Shown: in pieces, positions 38,026 through 47,362 of the stretch
Position numbering within the stretch: the first letter of the stretch is position 1
How the letters are laid out: every line of letters starts with the position of its first letter
Assembly: GCA_003551705.1 (NCBI GenBank)
Contig: PUNJ01000059.1
Span: forward strand, 1 to 63,146
Length of the DNA stretch: 63,146 nt
From: Chloroflexota bacterium
GTDB taxonomy: Bacteria > Chloroflexota > Dehalococcoidia > UBA2247 > RBG-13-53-26
Direction of reading: 5' to 3'
The notes under the pieces: model-generated
What the model was told of the DNA's origin: nothing
The model's database searches: none
Seen by the model: only the letters and a program-made list of their open reading frames with translations
Made by a program: the position numbers and the translations under genes

Positions 38026-38361
38026 ATGATGAAAGACACAGGAGCGACCGGACCCTTGATGAAATTTCTCAGCCAGGTCTCGCCCTTTGACAAGGGCAAG
38101 CCAGTGCGGCTAGGTCAGGACAAGGTCTTGGCGGGAGCAAAGATTGTTCTGGGAGACTTGGTGCTGGTACCGATCCTGCGGGTATCTTGTTCGTGCTCGA
38201 GCCTGGGAGGGGGGGTAGTCTTTATCGGCTCCAAGGTTCCGGTCGCCATGCTCATGATCTCTTCACAAGGGCGCAGTGCCGTCAACATGGATGGCGAGGA
38301 GGTTTCCATTGAACAGTTCCTGGCGTTTCCCGAGATACGGGACCAGGTAGAAAGCCTGTAA
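38026..38361 (+). CDS. Divergent GerW/YtfJ-like protein
   Basis: AKIVLGDLVLVPILRVSCSCSSLGGGVVFIGSKVPVAMLMISSQGRSAVNMDGEEVSIEQFL has the same layout as the preceding GerW-like protein. Confidence 0.6.
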   Translation: MMKDTGATGPLMKFLSQVSPFDKGKPVRLGQDKVLAGAKIVLGDLVLVPILRVSCSCSSLGGGVVFIGSKVPVAMLMISSQGRSAVNMDGEEVSIEQFLAFPEIRDQVESL

Positions 38362-38370
38362 AAGGCAGGA

Positions 38371-39231
38371 CTAATCTAGAGTGATCTTTACCAATCTTAC
38401 GGCATCGAGTGGTTTGTGATTGCTGTCAACCGGCACGGCAGCTATCTGCCTGACTACGTCCATGCCCTCGATAACCCGGCCGAATACTGCATAGTTGCCG
38501 TCGAGGCTATGCTGAGGTCCATCGCAGATATAGAACTGGGATGATGCGCTATCAGGTGCCTGAGACCTGGCCATGCCCAAGGTGCCATCGACATGCTTCA
38601 AATCGGGGTGGACTTCCAGCTGGATCTTGTCATCCGATCCGCCTGCCCCGGTTCCTGTGGGGTCACCGGTCTGTATTACGAAGCCTTCAACGACCCGGTG
38701 AAAGATGAGGTCCTGGTAGAAACCCTCGTCAACCAGCTTGATGAAGTTGCCCGTGGTAATGGGTGCCTTGTCTTCAAAGAGTTCCACCCTGATGTTGCCC
38801 ATACTTGTCTCGATTGTTGCAGTGCGCAAAATCCCTCCTAGCCCTGTAGTGAAGGCAGTTTCGGCTGACCAATCCGACCAGGCTCCCCGGCTATCCTGAT
38901 AGCGGACGCGCCAGTAGTAAATTGTGTCCGGCTCCAAGGTATTTGCGGGCACAACGATGAACCTGTACTTTGAGGAGTCAACAAAGTCGAAGACCGGGTC
39001 GGCCATGTAATCGCCAGCTTCCGTTCTTATCTGCCAGTGAGCAGCCGCACGTGTATCGGTCCTGTCCACGTCATAGAAGGGGGAGCCTTCAAGCACCGGC
39101 ATCAAGCTCGTATTTGTTAGCCCGGCGATCGGGGCAACATTGCTGGGCTGCTTGGGGGGTGTATTCCCCTCAGCGCATGATATCAAAAGTAAAGACACAA
39201 GTAGCAGGACTAACAAGGGTAGCTTATGCAT
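38371..39231 (-). CDS. Lipoprotein with Fn3-like region and cyclophilin-type peptidyl-prolyl isomerase domain
   Basis: Lipobox [91 protein letters not shown]. Confidence 0.92.
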   Translation of the reverse strand: MHKLPLLVLLLVSLLLISCAEGNTPPKQPSNVAPIAGLTNTSLMPVLEGSPFYDVDRTDTRAAAHWQIRTEAGDYMADPVFDFVDSSKYRFIVVPANTLEPDTIYYWRVRYQDSRGAWSDWSAETAFTTGLGGILRTATIETSMGNIRVELFEDKAPITTGNFIKLVDEGFYQDLIFHRVVEGFVIQTGDPTGTGAGGSDDKIQLEVHPDLKHVDGTLGMARSQAPDSASSQFYICDGPQHSLDGNYAVFGRVIEGMDVVRQIAAVPVDSNHKPLDAVRLVKITLD

Positions 39232-39495
39232 GTTCGACCCTTTTCTTCTTGCCGGCGTGGCCTCCAATTTGGCCATGCTCATATGGAATCATATTGTGTT
39301 TAGGGCTTCCAGGTCAAGTGGCGGTGACGCGCCTGGGCGGCATACATTATGAGCATTAACGGAAGTTGCTTTTTCTCTGGTAATTCGAAGCTAACAGGTG
39401 ATATAGTGTTAAGGTGGAACCAGTTAGGCTCCGGGGTGAACAGTACATGGTCTAAGCGTGATGCCTGACGGGATTAATCGCATTTGAAAGAGAGA

Positions 39496-41934
39496 ATGGA
39501 CAAAGAGCTGAAGCAAAAACGAGTAAGGAAAAAGAAAGAGCAGCTTGATTTCGTCTGGTTGCACGTCTTGCCTAAGGACCTCTGGCTCAAGGTCCGTCGA
39601 GGCGAAACTGTCTGGGAGGCACTGCAGCCGACGGATGTGGAAATTGGAGGCGATTGCGGGGGGCTTGGCAAATGCGGCAAATGCAAAGTAAAGATACTGT
39701 CTCCAGTAGGCATACCACCGATCAGGGAACGTGACCTCCTTACTGAGGATGAATTGGACCAGGGCATACGGCTTGCCTGCAGAACGGGACTCAAGCGCGA
39801 TCTGGTCGTATCGACGGAAGAAGCGGATTCCGACCAAGACTATGTTCAGATTCTTACTACCAGCCATACCCATGGAGGTAGACATCTCCCTGTACATTAC
39901 TTCGAACCGCTGGTGGAGAAGCGACTCGTAACGGTATCTGGCGGCATTCAGGTTGACGGTCTGGCGGACCTTGAACGCTTAAGGCTTGCAATGGGACCGG
40001 CATACCAGAAACTGAAGTCCACGCTGAACTGTCTACAGACACTGCCGGAGGCGCTGAGAGCGACCGGGTACGATGGCGTGGCGGTATTGCATGAGGACTT
40101 TCTGCTGGCGTGGCAAGACCGGGCGGAAATGTTCCACCAATATGGTATCGTTTTTGACCTTGGCACCAGCACCCTGGTGGGCAAGCTCATCAATCTGGTG
40201 GACGGGGTTGAGGTTGCAGTGGCTTCTTGCCTTAATAGCCAGAGCAGATACGGTACAAATGTCATCAGCCGTCTCCAGTATGTCAGGAATCATCCCAGGG
40301 GTGTCGAGAACTTGCACCGCATTTTGATCAAGAACCTCAACCAGCTTTGCGCCCATCTCCTTGAAACAGCCGGCGTTAAGGCGGAAGACGTCTTTGTTGC
40401 TGTAGCTGCCGGCAATACTGCCATGCAGCATCTACTATTGAAGCTAAATGCCTCATGGATTGCCGAGGCGCCCTTCACGCCCGTGGTAACCGATGGCATG
40501 GCAGTCAGGGCTTCGGAAACGGGTCTCATGCTGCACCCGGATGCTGTGCTACATGTTATGCCGGCAAAATCCGGGTATATTGGTGGCGATCTCCTGGGTG
40601 TGATCCTCGCTAGTGGTGCATCGGAGCAGGAAGAAGAGATTGTGCTTGGGCTGGACCTTGGCACAAATGGAGAGATCTTTCTTGGCAATGGTTCCAGGAT
40701 GATGACTTGCTCGGTGGCAGCCGGTCCTGCACTGGAGGGGGCCAGGATCAGCGACGGCATGATTGCCAAGGCTGGCGCCATCCAGTCAGTAAGCTTCGAA
40801 GGCGGAGATCTGCATTATCTCGTTGTGGGCAATATCAAGCCCAAAGGCCTTTGTGGCAGCGGTCTGGTCGAGTTGGTAGCGGTACTCTTGGAGCTTGGCA
40901 TAATAGATCATGAGGGTCTTATTCGTAGGCCCAGGAACAAGGTGGCCCGTAAACTCCGGTCGAGGGTGGTCCGGAGGGGAGGTGTCAACGATTTCCTGGT
41001 CTGTTCCGCCGACGAAAGCTTCCACGGAAAGCCGATCTACCTCAGACAAAGAGACGTGCGCGAGTTGCAACTGGCGAAGGCGGCTGTTGCGGCCGGCATA
41101 AGGACCTTGATTGAGGAAATGGGTGTCGAAATTGATGACATCAGCCAGGTGTATCTTGCAGGTGCTTTAGGCAACTATGTTAACCGCCACAGTGCCATGA
41201 GGATCGGTTTGTTGCCGAGGTTTGATCCTGACAAATTGGTGCTGTTGGGTAATGCTGCTGGGACAGGCGCTTCCATGGTTATCCTTTCCAGGGAGTACTG
41301 GCAGATGGCGAAGGCCCTGGCCGTTTCCATCGAGCACGTCGAATTGTCCTGGCGCACTGATTTTGACGACCATTTTGTTGCTAATATGGATTTCCCCAAA
41401 GACAATGCGTTGCACCTTCATAACAATGAGGCGCTGAACCACATTGTCAGCGAAGTCAGTGTTGGAGAAGTGATGACCACCCATTATCCCACAATACGCA
41501 CGACCGCGACGGTTCTAGAAATGAATAACCTCTTACGGGATACCGGCCGCCATGGTTTCCCCGTATTGGATGAGAATGGCCGTCTTTTTGGTGTAGCGAC
41601 CATAGCCGATTTGTCCAGGGCTCTTGAGAAGGGCGGCAATGATCTGAGGGTGGGTGAAATCGCAACCCAGGAGCTTTTCGTTGCTTTCCCCGATCAGCTG
41701 CTGGATGAGGTATTAGGGGCAACCAGAGAAGACTATGGACGCATCCCGGTTGTGGAACGGGATGACATGAGATGCCTGGTCGGTGTTCTGCGTCGCCAGG
41801 ACATCATGAAAGCTTATCGCCTGGCTCTGAAGAAGGCCACGGCCCGGGAGAATGGCTGTAACGAAATCCCGGAATCCGATAATGATAACTGGTCCGAGGC
41901 CCTGAACGGGGCTAGACAAGGCAACGGTAATTGA
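39496..41934 (+). CDS. Corrinoid-protein reductive activator (2Fe-2S + ASKHA/DUF4445 type) with C-terminal CBS-domain pair
   Basis: GGDCGGLGKCGKCKVKI (2Fe-2S Cys pattern); YGIVFDLGTSTLVGKLI; VLGLDLGTNGEIFLG; AGALGNYVN; C-term VGEVMTTHYPTIRTTATVLEMNNLLRDTGRHGFPVLDENGRLFGVATIADLSRAL (CBS). Confidence 0.9.
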   Translation: MDKELKQKRVRKKKEQLDFVWLHVLPKDLWLKVRRGETVWEALQPTDVEIGGDCGGLGKCGKCKVKILSPVGIPPIRERDLLTEDELDQGIRLACRTGLKRDLVVSTEEADSDQDYVQILTTSHTHGGRHLPVHYFEPLVEKRLVTVSGGIQVDGLADLERLRLAMGPAYQKLKSTLNCLQTLPEALRATGYDGVAVLHEDFLLAWQDRAEMFHQYGIVFDLGTSTLVGKLINLVDGVEVAVASCLNSQSRYGTNVISRLQYVRNHPRGVENLHRILIKNLNQLCAHLLETAGVKAEDVFVAVAAGNTAMQHLLLKLNASWIAEAPFTPVVTDGMAVRASETGLMLHPDAVLHVMPAKSGYIGGDLLGVILASGASEQEEEIVLGLDLGTNGEIFLGNGSRMMTCSVAAGPALEGARISDGMIAKAGAIQSVSFEGGDLHYLVVGNIKPKGLCGSGLVELVAVLLELGIIDHEGLIRRPRNKVARKLRSRVVRRGGVNDFLVCSADESFHGKPIYLRQRDVRELQLAKAAVAAGIRTLIEEMGVEIDDISQVYLAGALGNYVNRHSAMRIGLLPRFDPDKLVLLGNAAGTGASMVILSREYWQMAKALAVSIEHVELSWRTDFDDHFVANMDFPKDNALHLHNNEALNHIVSEVSVGEVMTTHYPTIRTTATVLEMNNLLRDTGRHGFPVLDENGRLFGVATIADLSRALEKGGNDLRVGEIATQELFVAFPDQLLDEVLGATREDYGRIPVVERDDMRCLVGVLRRQDIMKAYRLALKKATARENGCNEIPESDNDNWSEALNGARQGNGN

Positions 41935-42015
41935 AGAACTGTTGACACACGTTTGTATTGCTCTTAACATACCACCACCCGGGGAGCATGGGGGACGAGA
42001 GGTTGGAAGCTGCAA

Positions 42016-42813
42016 ATGATTATCGTCGGTGAGAAGATAAATACAAGCCGCAGGAGTATATCCGAGGCGGCGGAGAAAAAGGACGCGGAGTTCATCCTGA
42101 TGATGGCCCGGGAGCAAGCAGAAGCCGGGGCCGGCTTCATCGATGTCAATGCCGGCACCTTCCTTGATCAGGAAGTTGATCGTCTATGCTGGTTGGTGGA
42201 AACAGTCCAGGGCGGCCTGGACCTGCCTCTATGCCTGGATAGTCCTAATCCAGATGCGTTGGCCGAAGCTATGAAGCGCCATAAAGGCGAGCCGATGATC
42301 AATTCCATTTCACTGGAACCGGACCGGTACCGATCGCTTCTCCCTGTAATCACTTCACGTCCCTGTCGGGTTATTGCCCTTTGTATGGCTGAGACGTCGA
42401 TGCCGACTACCGTGGAGGAACGGTTCACGGTGGCCGCCGAGCTGATCAGCAGGCTCACGGGGGAGGGCATTCCCCTGGAGAAGATCTATGTCGACCCACT
42501 GGTGCAACCAGTTTCTGTTGACACCAATATGGGGCTTGCTGTGCTTGGAGCCATCCGCAGGATAATGGAGGCGTTCCCAGGTGTAAACACCATTTGCGGT
42601 CTGTCGAACATATCCTATGGTCTGCCGCATCGCCATCTGATCAATCGGAACTTCCTGGCAGTGGCCATTGCTTCGGGTCTGAATGCCGCGATTTTGGATC
42701 CCACCGACAGACAACTGATGGCAACTCTTCTATCCATCGAGTTGCTTCTGGGGCGGGATGAATACTGCCAGAACTACATTGAAGCTTACGAGAATGGCCG
42801 TCTCGTTGCATAG
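42016..42813 (+). CDS. Pterin-binding methyltransferase (MtgA/AcsE-like CH3-H4folate:corrinoid methyltransferase)
   Basis: MIIVGEKINTSRRSISEA...GAGFIDVNAGTFLDQEVD...PLCLDSPNPDAL...NTICGLSNISYGLPHRHLIN. Confidence 0.88.
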   Translation: MIIVGEKINTSRRSISEAAEKKDAEFILMMAREQAEAGAGFIDVNAGTFLDQEVDRLCWLVETVQGGLDLPLCLDSPNPDALAEAMKRHKGEPMINSISLEPDRYRSLLPVITSRPCRVIALCMAETSMPTTVEERFTVAAELISRLTGEGIPLEKIYVDPLVQPVSVDTNMGLAVLGAIRRIMEAFPGVNTICGLSNISYGLPHRHLINRNFLAVAIASGLNAAILDPTDRQLMATLLSIELLLGRDEYCQNYIEAYENGRLVA

Positions 42814-42865
42814 TCATTCACTTGCATGATTGATCATTTCCATATGAGTCTGAAGGAGGTTCAAT

Positions 42866-43504
42866 ATGAGTGACTTCAAGGCGTTGTCAGATGCCGTTAT
42901 CAAGGGGGACATAAACGCTGCGGTGGCCCAGACCCAGCAGGCGCTTGAAGCTGGTCACAACCCACATGACGTCATTGACAAGGGACTGGTCGCCGGTATG
43001 GACGAGGTCGGTAACAGGTTCTCGAAGGGCCAGTTCTTTGTGCCCCAGATGCTGCGAGCGGCCAAGACCATGCAAGAGTGCATGAAGCTGCTTCACCCCT
43101 TGCTGAAAGAAGGGGACGTTGTCTCGAAGGGCAAGATATTGATAGGTACTGTCAAGGGTGACCTGCATGATATTGGCAAGAACCTGGTTGCCATGATGCT
43201 GGAGGGGGCTGGCTTTGAGATTGTAGACTTGGGTGTGGACGTACCGCCGGAAAAGTTTGTGGAAAAGGTGCAGGAGAATAGACCGGACATCGTGGCCATG
43301 TCCGCTCTGCTTTCCACTACGATGCCGGCCATGCCGCAAACTATCACAGCCATCGAAAAGGCCGGGTTACGGGACAAGGTCAAGGTTATGATAGGCGGGG
43401 CGCCTGTAACGGAGAAGTACGCCCAGGAAATCAAGTCGGATGGCTATGCCTCTGACGCCGGCGGCGCTGTAAACAAAGCAAAAGGCCTATTGGGCATTCC
43501 GTGA
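42866..43504 (+). CDS. Corrinoid (B12-binding) methyltransferase protein, MtgC/MttC-like
   Basis: GTVKGDLHDIGKNLVAMMLEGAGFEIVDLGVDVPPEKFVE (DxHxxG cobalamin-binding motif). Confidence 0.95.
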   Translation: MSDFKALSDAVIKGDINAAVAQTQQALEAGHNPHDVIDKGLVAGMDEVGNRFSKGQFFVPQMLRAAKTMQECMKLLHPLLKEGDVVSKGKILIGTVKGDLHDIGKNLVAMMLEGAGFEIVDLGVDVPPEKFVEKVQENRPDIVAMSALLSTTMPAMPQTITAIEKAGLRDKVKVMIGGAPVTEKYAQEIKSDGYASDAGGAVNKAKGLLGIP

Positions 43505-43532
43505 AAGTCCTTGGATACGAAGGGAGGCGCAC

Positions 43533-44984
43533 ATGAAACCAATGGGTATACCCACTTTTCAGCCCCGGCTTAAGGTACTGGACCGCAAGCAGGCGCTGGC
43601 GATTCACAATGCAGCCTTGGAGATACTTGAGAAGACCGGCTTCAAGATGGAGCATCCCGGTGCGCTGGAGATGCTCACCGGTGCGGGGTGCAGGGTCCTG
43701 AGCGATGGGCGCGTCAGGTTGCCCGGCTATCTCGTGGAGGATGCCCTGAAGTCGGCCCCCAGACAGATAGCCCTTCATGACCAGAAGGGGAACAAGACCA
43801 TGCCGCTCGTCGATGGCAACCCCTTTTACGGGACGGGTTCTGATGCCACCTTTACCATCGATGTGGAAACGGGCCAACGCCGGCGGGCGGTGTTGAAGGA
43901 CGTCGCCGATTTCGCCACGGTTATAGATGCTCTGGACAACATTTCCTTTAACATGTCCATGGCGAACCCTGAGGATGTGCCGGAGATCAAGGATATCTAT
44001 GTGCAGGTCTTTGCTGAGATGGTCAAGAATACCAACAAACCCCTGGTATTCATAGCTGACAGCGGCCGCGATTTGGCCCGGATATACGATATTGCCTGTC
44101 TGGTATGCGGGGGTGAAGAAGGTTTCCAGCAGAGACCATTCATGCTCAATTACTCGGAGGCCATCAGTCCTCTGCGCTTCCCTGAAAACGTAATGGAGAG
44201 GCTGATATTTTGCGCTGAAAAGAAGATACCCATATGTTTTCCATCCGGCGCCAATGCAGGCGGTGGATCACCCATCACCCTTGCCGGGGCCATGGCTTTA
44301 GGTATAGCCGAGAACCTGGTGGGCCTGGTTGTGCACCAGATGGCCGGCAAGGGCTCGCCTTTCCTGTTCGGTCCCAATGTCAGTACGCTGGACATGAAAC
44401 ACAGCATCGTCTCCTACGGCTGCCCTGAGTGGAGCTTGACCCAGGCTGCCCTGGCTGACATGCGGGACGAACTATACGGGCTGCCTGTGTGGGCCTATGC
44501 TGGGGCATCCGACGCCAAGGTGATGGATGCTCAGGCTGGAGCGGAGGCCATGTTCTCCATAGTCACGGCTATGCTTTCGCGTTGCGATCTGGTACACGAC
44601 GTGGCTTTTCTGGAATATGGCTTCACGTCGTCTCTCGAGATGGCTGTCATGGCAGACGAGTATATAGCCATGAGTCGCTTCTTCGTCGACGGTATCCCGG
44701 TAAGTGACGAGACCTTGGCCCTTGATGCCATTCACCGGGTGGCCGGTCAGGAGCCGAGTTCGATATTCCTCATGGATGATCATACCTATGAACACTTCAT
44801 GCAAGCCCAATTTCTACCCCGGCTTATCGATCGGAGCCGGCATGATGCCTGGGCGGAGGCAGGATCCCTGGACATGTACAGGCGGTGCAATGTCGAGGCC
44901 AGGAGGTTGCTGGCTGAACACGAGGTTGAACAGAAGCCGGAAACGGTACTCAAGGAAATCGACAAGGTAATCAAGCGCAACTAG
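43533..44984 (+). CDS. MttB-family (non-pyrrolysine) trimethylamine/betaine-type corrinoid methyltransferase
   Basis: LPGYLVEDALKSAPRQIALHD; FYGTGSDATFTIDVETGQRR; GGGSPITLAGAMALGIAENLVGLVVHQMAGKGSPFLFG; no internal TAG. Confidence 0.9.
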   Translation: MKPMGIPTFQPRLKVLDRKQALAIHNAALEILEKTGFKMEHPGALEMLTGAGCRVLSDGRVRLPGYLVEDALKSAPRQIALHDQKGNKTMPLVDGNPFYGTGSDATFTIDVETGQRRRAVLKDVADFATVIDALDNISFNMSMANPEDVPEIKDIYVQVFAEMVKNTNKPLVFIADSGRDLARIYDIACLVCGGEEGFQQRPFMLNYSEAISPLRFPENVMERLIFCAEKKIPICFPSGANAGGGSPITLAGAMALGIAENLVGLVVHQMAGKGSPFLFGPNVSTLDMKHSIVSYGCPEWSLTQAALADMRDELYGLPVWAYAGASDAKVMDAQAGAEAMFSIVTAMLSRCDLVHDVAFLEYGFTSSLEMAVMADEYIAMSRFFVDGIPVSDETLALDAIHRVAGQEPSSIFLMDDHTYEHFMQAQFLPRLIDRSRHDAWAEAGSLDMYRRCNVEARRLLAEHEVEQKPETVLKEIDKVIKRN

Positions 44985-44994
44985 AGGGGGCAGC

Positions 44995-46434
44995 ATGGCA
45001 GCCGCTATTCCACTGTATAAGCCCCTGGTTACTGATGAGGTTGAACAGATCGATCAGGGGGCGCGCTACATACTGGAGCACGTAGGAATCAATGTTTTGG
45101 ACAATGCCTGTCTGGACATGCTGGGCGAGGCTGGAGCCGAGGTAGATCGCCCGAACCAGATGGTCAAATTCAGGCCTGACTGGCTGGACTCGGCATTGGC
45201 TCAGGCACCATCTAGCTTCGTATTGCATTCAAGGGATGGATATAACGATATCCACCTGGGTGAAGGCAAGGTGCACTTCACAAATGGGGGCAGGGTCTTC
45301 CATTTCAGGGACGGCCGGACGGGACAGTACCGGTATACCATGCTGAGACACGTGGCCCGAACTGCTGCCCTGGTGCAAAATCTGGACTATATCAGGTTCT
45401 ACATGATTGCCTGCCAGGCTCACACCGTCAAGAGGGAGGTATATCATCTGAACGACTTCTTTCACTCCTTCAACAACACTACAAAGCATGTAATGGGGGG
45501 GTGTGACAATCTGGAGGGCGCCAGGCAGGTATGGGAGCTTGCTGGCTTCATTGCCGGAGGTGAAGAGCAGCTACGCCGGAAGCCGTTCCTTTCGATTGTT
45601 GTAAATCCCATTAGCCCGCTCACCATGGAGTCCAACATGCTGAATGTATTGCGGTTCTGCTGCACGCATGGCATCCCGGTAGCTTGTGACCCGTCGCCCA
45701 TGGCCGGAGCTACATCACCGGTTACCCTTGCTGGGACTCTTGCACAGATGCATGCTGAAGCTCTGGCCTGTGCGGCCATAAGCCAGGTTTTTTCTCCCGG
45801 CGCCAAGGTCCTCTATGGTGCGGTTCCTACAGTAATGGACATGCGCAAGATGGATGTCACCATGGGCTCGATTGAAATGGCAATGATGAATGCGGCGGCG
45901 GTGCAGCTGGCCGGGTTGTACAAACTACCCATATTTGGGACCGCCGGGGTGACCGAATCCAAGATATCAGACGTTCAAACGGGATCTGAGAAGAGCATGT
46001 CCAGTCTACTGGTTGCCATGGCGGGGGCTGATTGTATCCATCTGGCGGCTGGCATGCTGGACTCAGCGAACTCAATTTCGTATGCTCAGTATGTGATTGA
46101 TAACGAAATTATCGGCACGATTCACAGAGTGCTTTCTGGAATCCGGGTGGACCAGGGGACCTTGGCTCTGGATGTAATTGGCGAAGTGGGGGCGGGTGGC
46201 AACTATGTCATGCATGATCACACCATCGAATACATGATGGATGAGTTTTTCTATCCACAACTCGCTGTGCGCTCCAGTTACGATGTCTGGGAGGAACAAG
46301 GCCGCCCTGATATGCTGAGTCGCTCGAAGGAAGTTGTGCAAAGGGTTCTGGCAAAGAGTAAAGGCGGTGTCCTGGGACCGGATCTGGTGTCCAGGATACG
46401 GAAGACTTTTCCTGGTATACAGAATGCGCAATGA
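44995..46434 (+). CDS. MttB-family (non-pyrrolysine) corrinoid methyltransferase, second paralogue
   Basis: FRPDWLDSALAQAPSSFVLHSRDG; MAGATSPVTLAGTLAQMHAEALACAAISQVFSPGAKVLYG; no internal TAG. Confidence 0.9.
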   Translation: MAAAIPLYKPLVTDEVEQIDQGARYILEHVGINVLDNACLDMLGEAGAEVDRPNQMVKFRPDWLDSALAQAPSSFVLHSRDGYNDIHLGEGKVHFTNGGRVFHFRDGRTGQYRYTMLRHVARTAALVQNLDYIRFYMIACQAHTVKREVYHLNDFFHSFNNTTKHVMGGCDNLEGARQVWELAGFIAGGEEQLRRKPFLSIVVNPISPLTMESNMLNVLRFCCTHGIPVACDPSPMAGATSPVTLAGTLAQMHAEALACAAISQVFSPGAKVLYGAVPTVMDMRKMDVTMGSIEMAMMNAAAVQLAGLYKLPIFGTAGVTESKISDVQTGSEKSMSSLLVAMAGADCIHLAAGMLDSANSISYAQYVIDNEIIGTIHRVLSGIRVDQGTLALDVIGEVGAGGNYVMHDHTIEYMMDEFFYPQLAVRSSYDVWEEQGRPDMLSRSKEVVQRVLAKSKGGVLGPDLVSRIRKTFPGIQNAQ

Positions 46435-47038
46435 TAGAGAAGGTCTTGTTGAGTCCCCAAAGGTTCGTCGCTTGCTAGCTTGCAGGGTATTCAAGCCTGC
46501 CTTGATTCATCTTCAGCTATCGAGAAGGTCGCCGCACCTGCGCATAGACTATGTTCCGTCATACCTGCACATAGCGCCCCGGGCGCTGGAGGACCGGCTC
46601 CGGCGGGAAATCAGGGTGGCTGAAAAGAAAAGGCAGGAAGTGACCCTGCTCTATGGAGAATGCTTCCCGGACATGCAACATTTCTGTCAGTTAAGCGGGG
46701 TCCACAAAATACCTTGCCTGCACTGCTATCAGATCCTCTTGGGACATGAGAGGTTTCAGCGGTTAATGGACCAGGAAGCCGGCACCTTCTTCGTAGAAAG
46801 CGACCTGATTACACATTTCAAGGAATATTGCCTGGACCCCTTGGAACTTCATGACCAAGAGATGCGCTACCTTTTCTTTGGCAATTACAAAAAGTTGCTC
46901 TATGTGCGCCAACCTGGTGATCCAGACCTGACTCCTGAGGTGGAAAGCCTGGCCGGCATTCTTCAACTGACGGCCGAGATACAGGATGCTGACTACTCGC
47001 ACCTTGAGCGGGAACTGGCCAAACTGGGGTTTTTGTAA
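46424..47038 (+). CDS. DUF1638-like protein at the end of the methyl-transfer operon
   Basis: LACRVFKPALIHL...IDYVPSYLHIAPRALEDRLRREI...VTLLYGECFPDM; overlaps the preceding MttB stop. Confidence 0.7.
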   Translation: MRNDREGLVESPKVRRLLACRVFKPALIHLQLSRRSPHLRIDYVPSYLHIAPRALEDRLRREIRVAEKKRQEVTLLYGECFPDMQHFCQLSGVHKIPCLHCYQILLGHERFQRLMDQEAGTFFVESDLITHFKEYCLDPLELHDQEMRYLFFGNYKKLLYVRQPGDPDLTPEVESLAGILQLTAEIQDADYSHLERELAKLGFL

Positions 47039-47298
47039 CGTTATCTGGCCCGGGAAATGGTCAGCGGTCGTGCCATCCTCGAGAAACTGTTCTCAAGTAC
47101 CGTGTGAATAGCCGGGTCTCGCCAAAATAAGCACCCGAACATCATGCCGTCAGGTATACTCCTCCTTCGAGTTATGTAACAGCAGCCTACTTGGTCCGGA
47201 ACTTGCTCGTTACCCAGCCATAAGCTCGTGCAACTCGTTGTTAATGTGCGGTACAGTAAGCTTTAAGCAAGGGAAGAATTAGTTCACAATGCAGTAGG

Positions 47299-47332
47299 TG
47301 ACGGACTGGTCGCTTCGGCGGCCAGTCCGTCA
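47299..47332. terminator. Strong hairpin between convergent genes (probable bidirectional terminator)
   Basis: TGACGGACTGG...CCAGTCCGTCA, 11-bp perfect arms, between the + operon end (47038) and the - MFS gene end (47363). Confidence 0.65.
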
Positions 47333-47362
47333 CGTATGGCACCATGACCGCTGCCTTGTTTC

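Noticed and set aside
43533-46434. Pyrrolysine-dependent MttB (in-frame TAG)
   Set aside because: Both MttB-family frames are full length without internal amber codons, and no pyl genes are visible.
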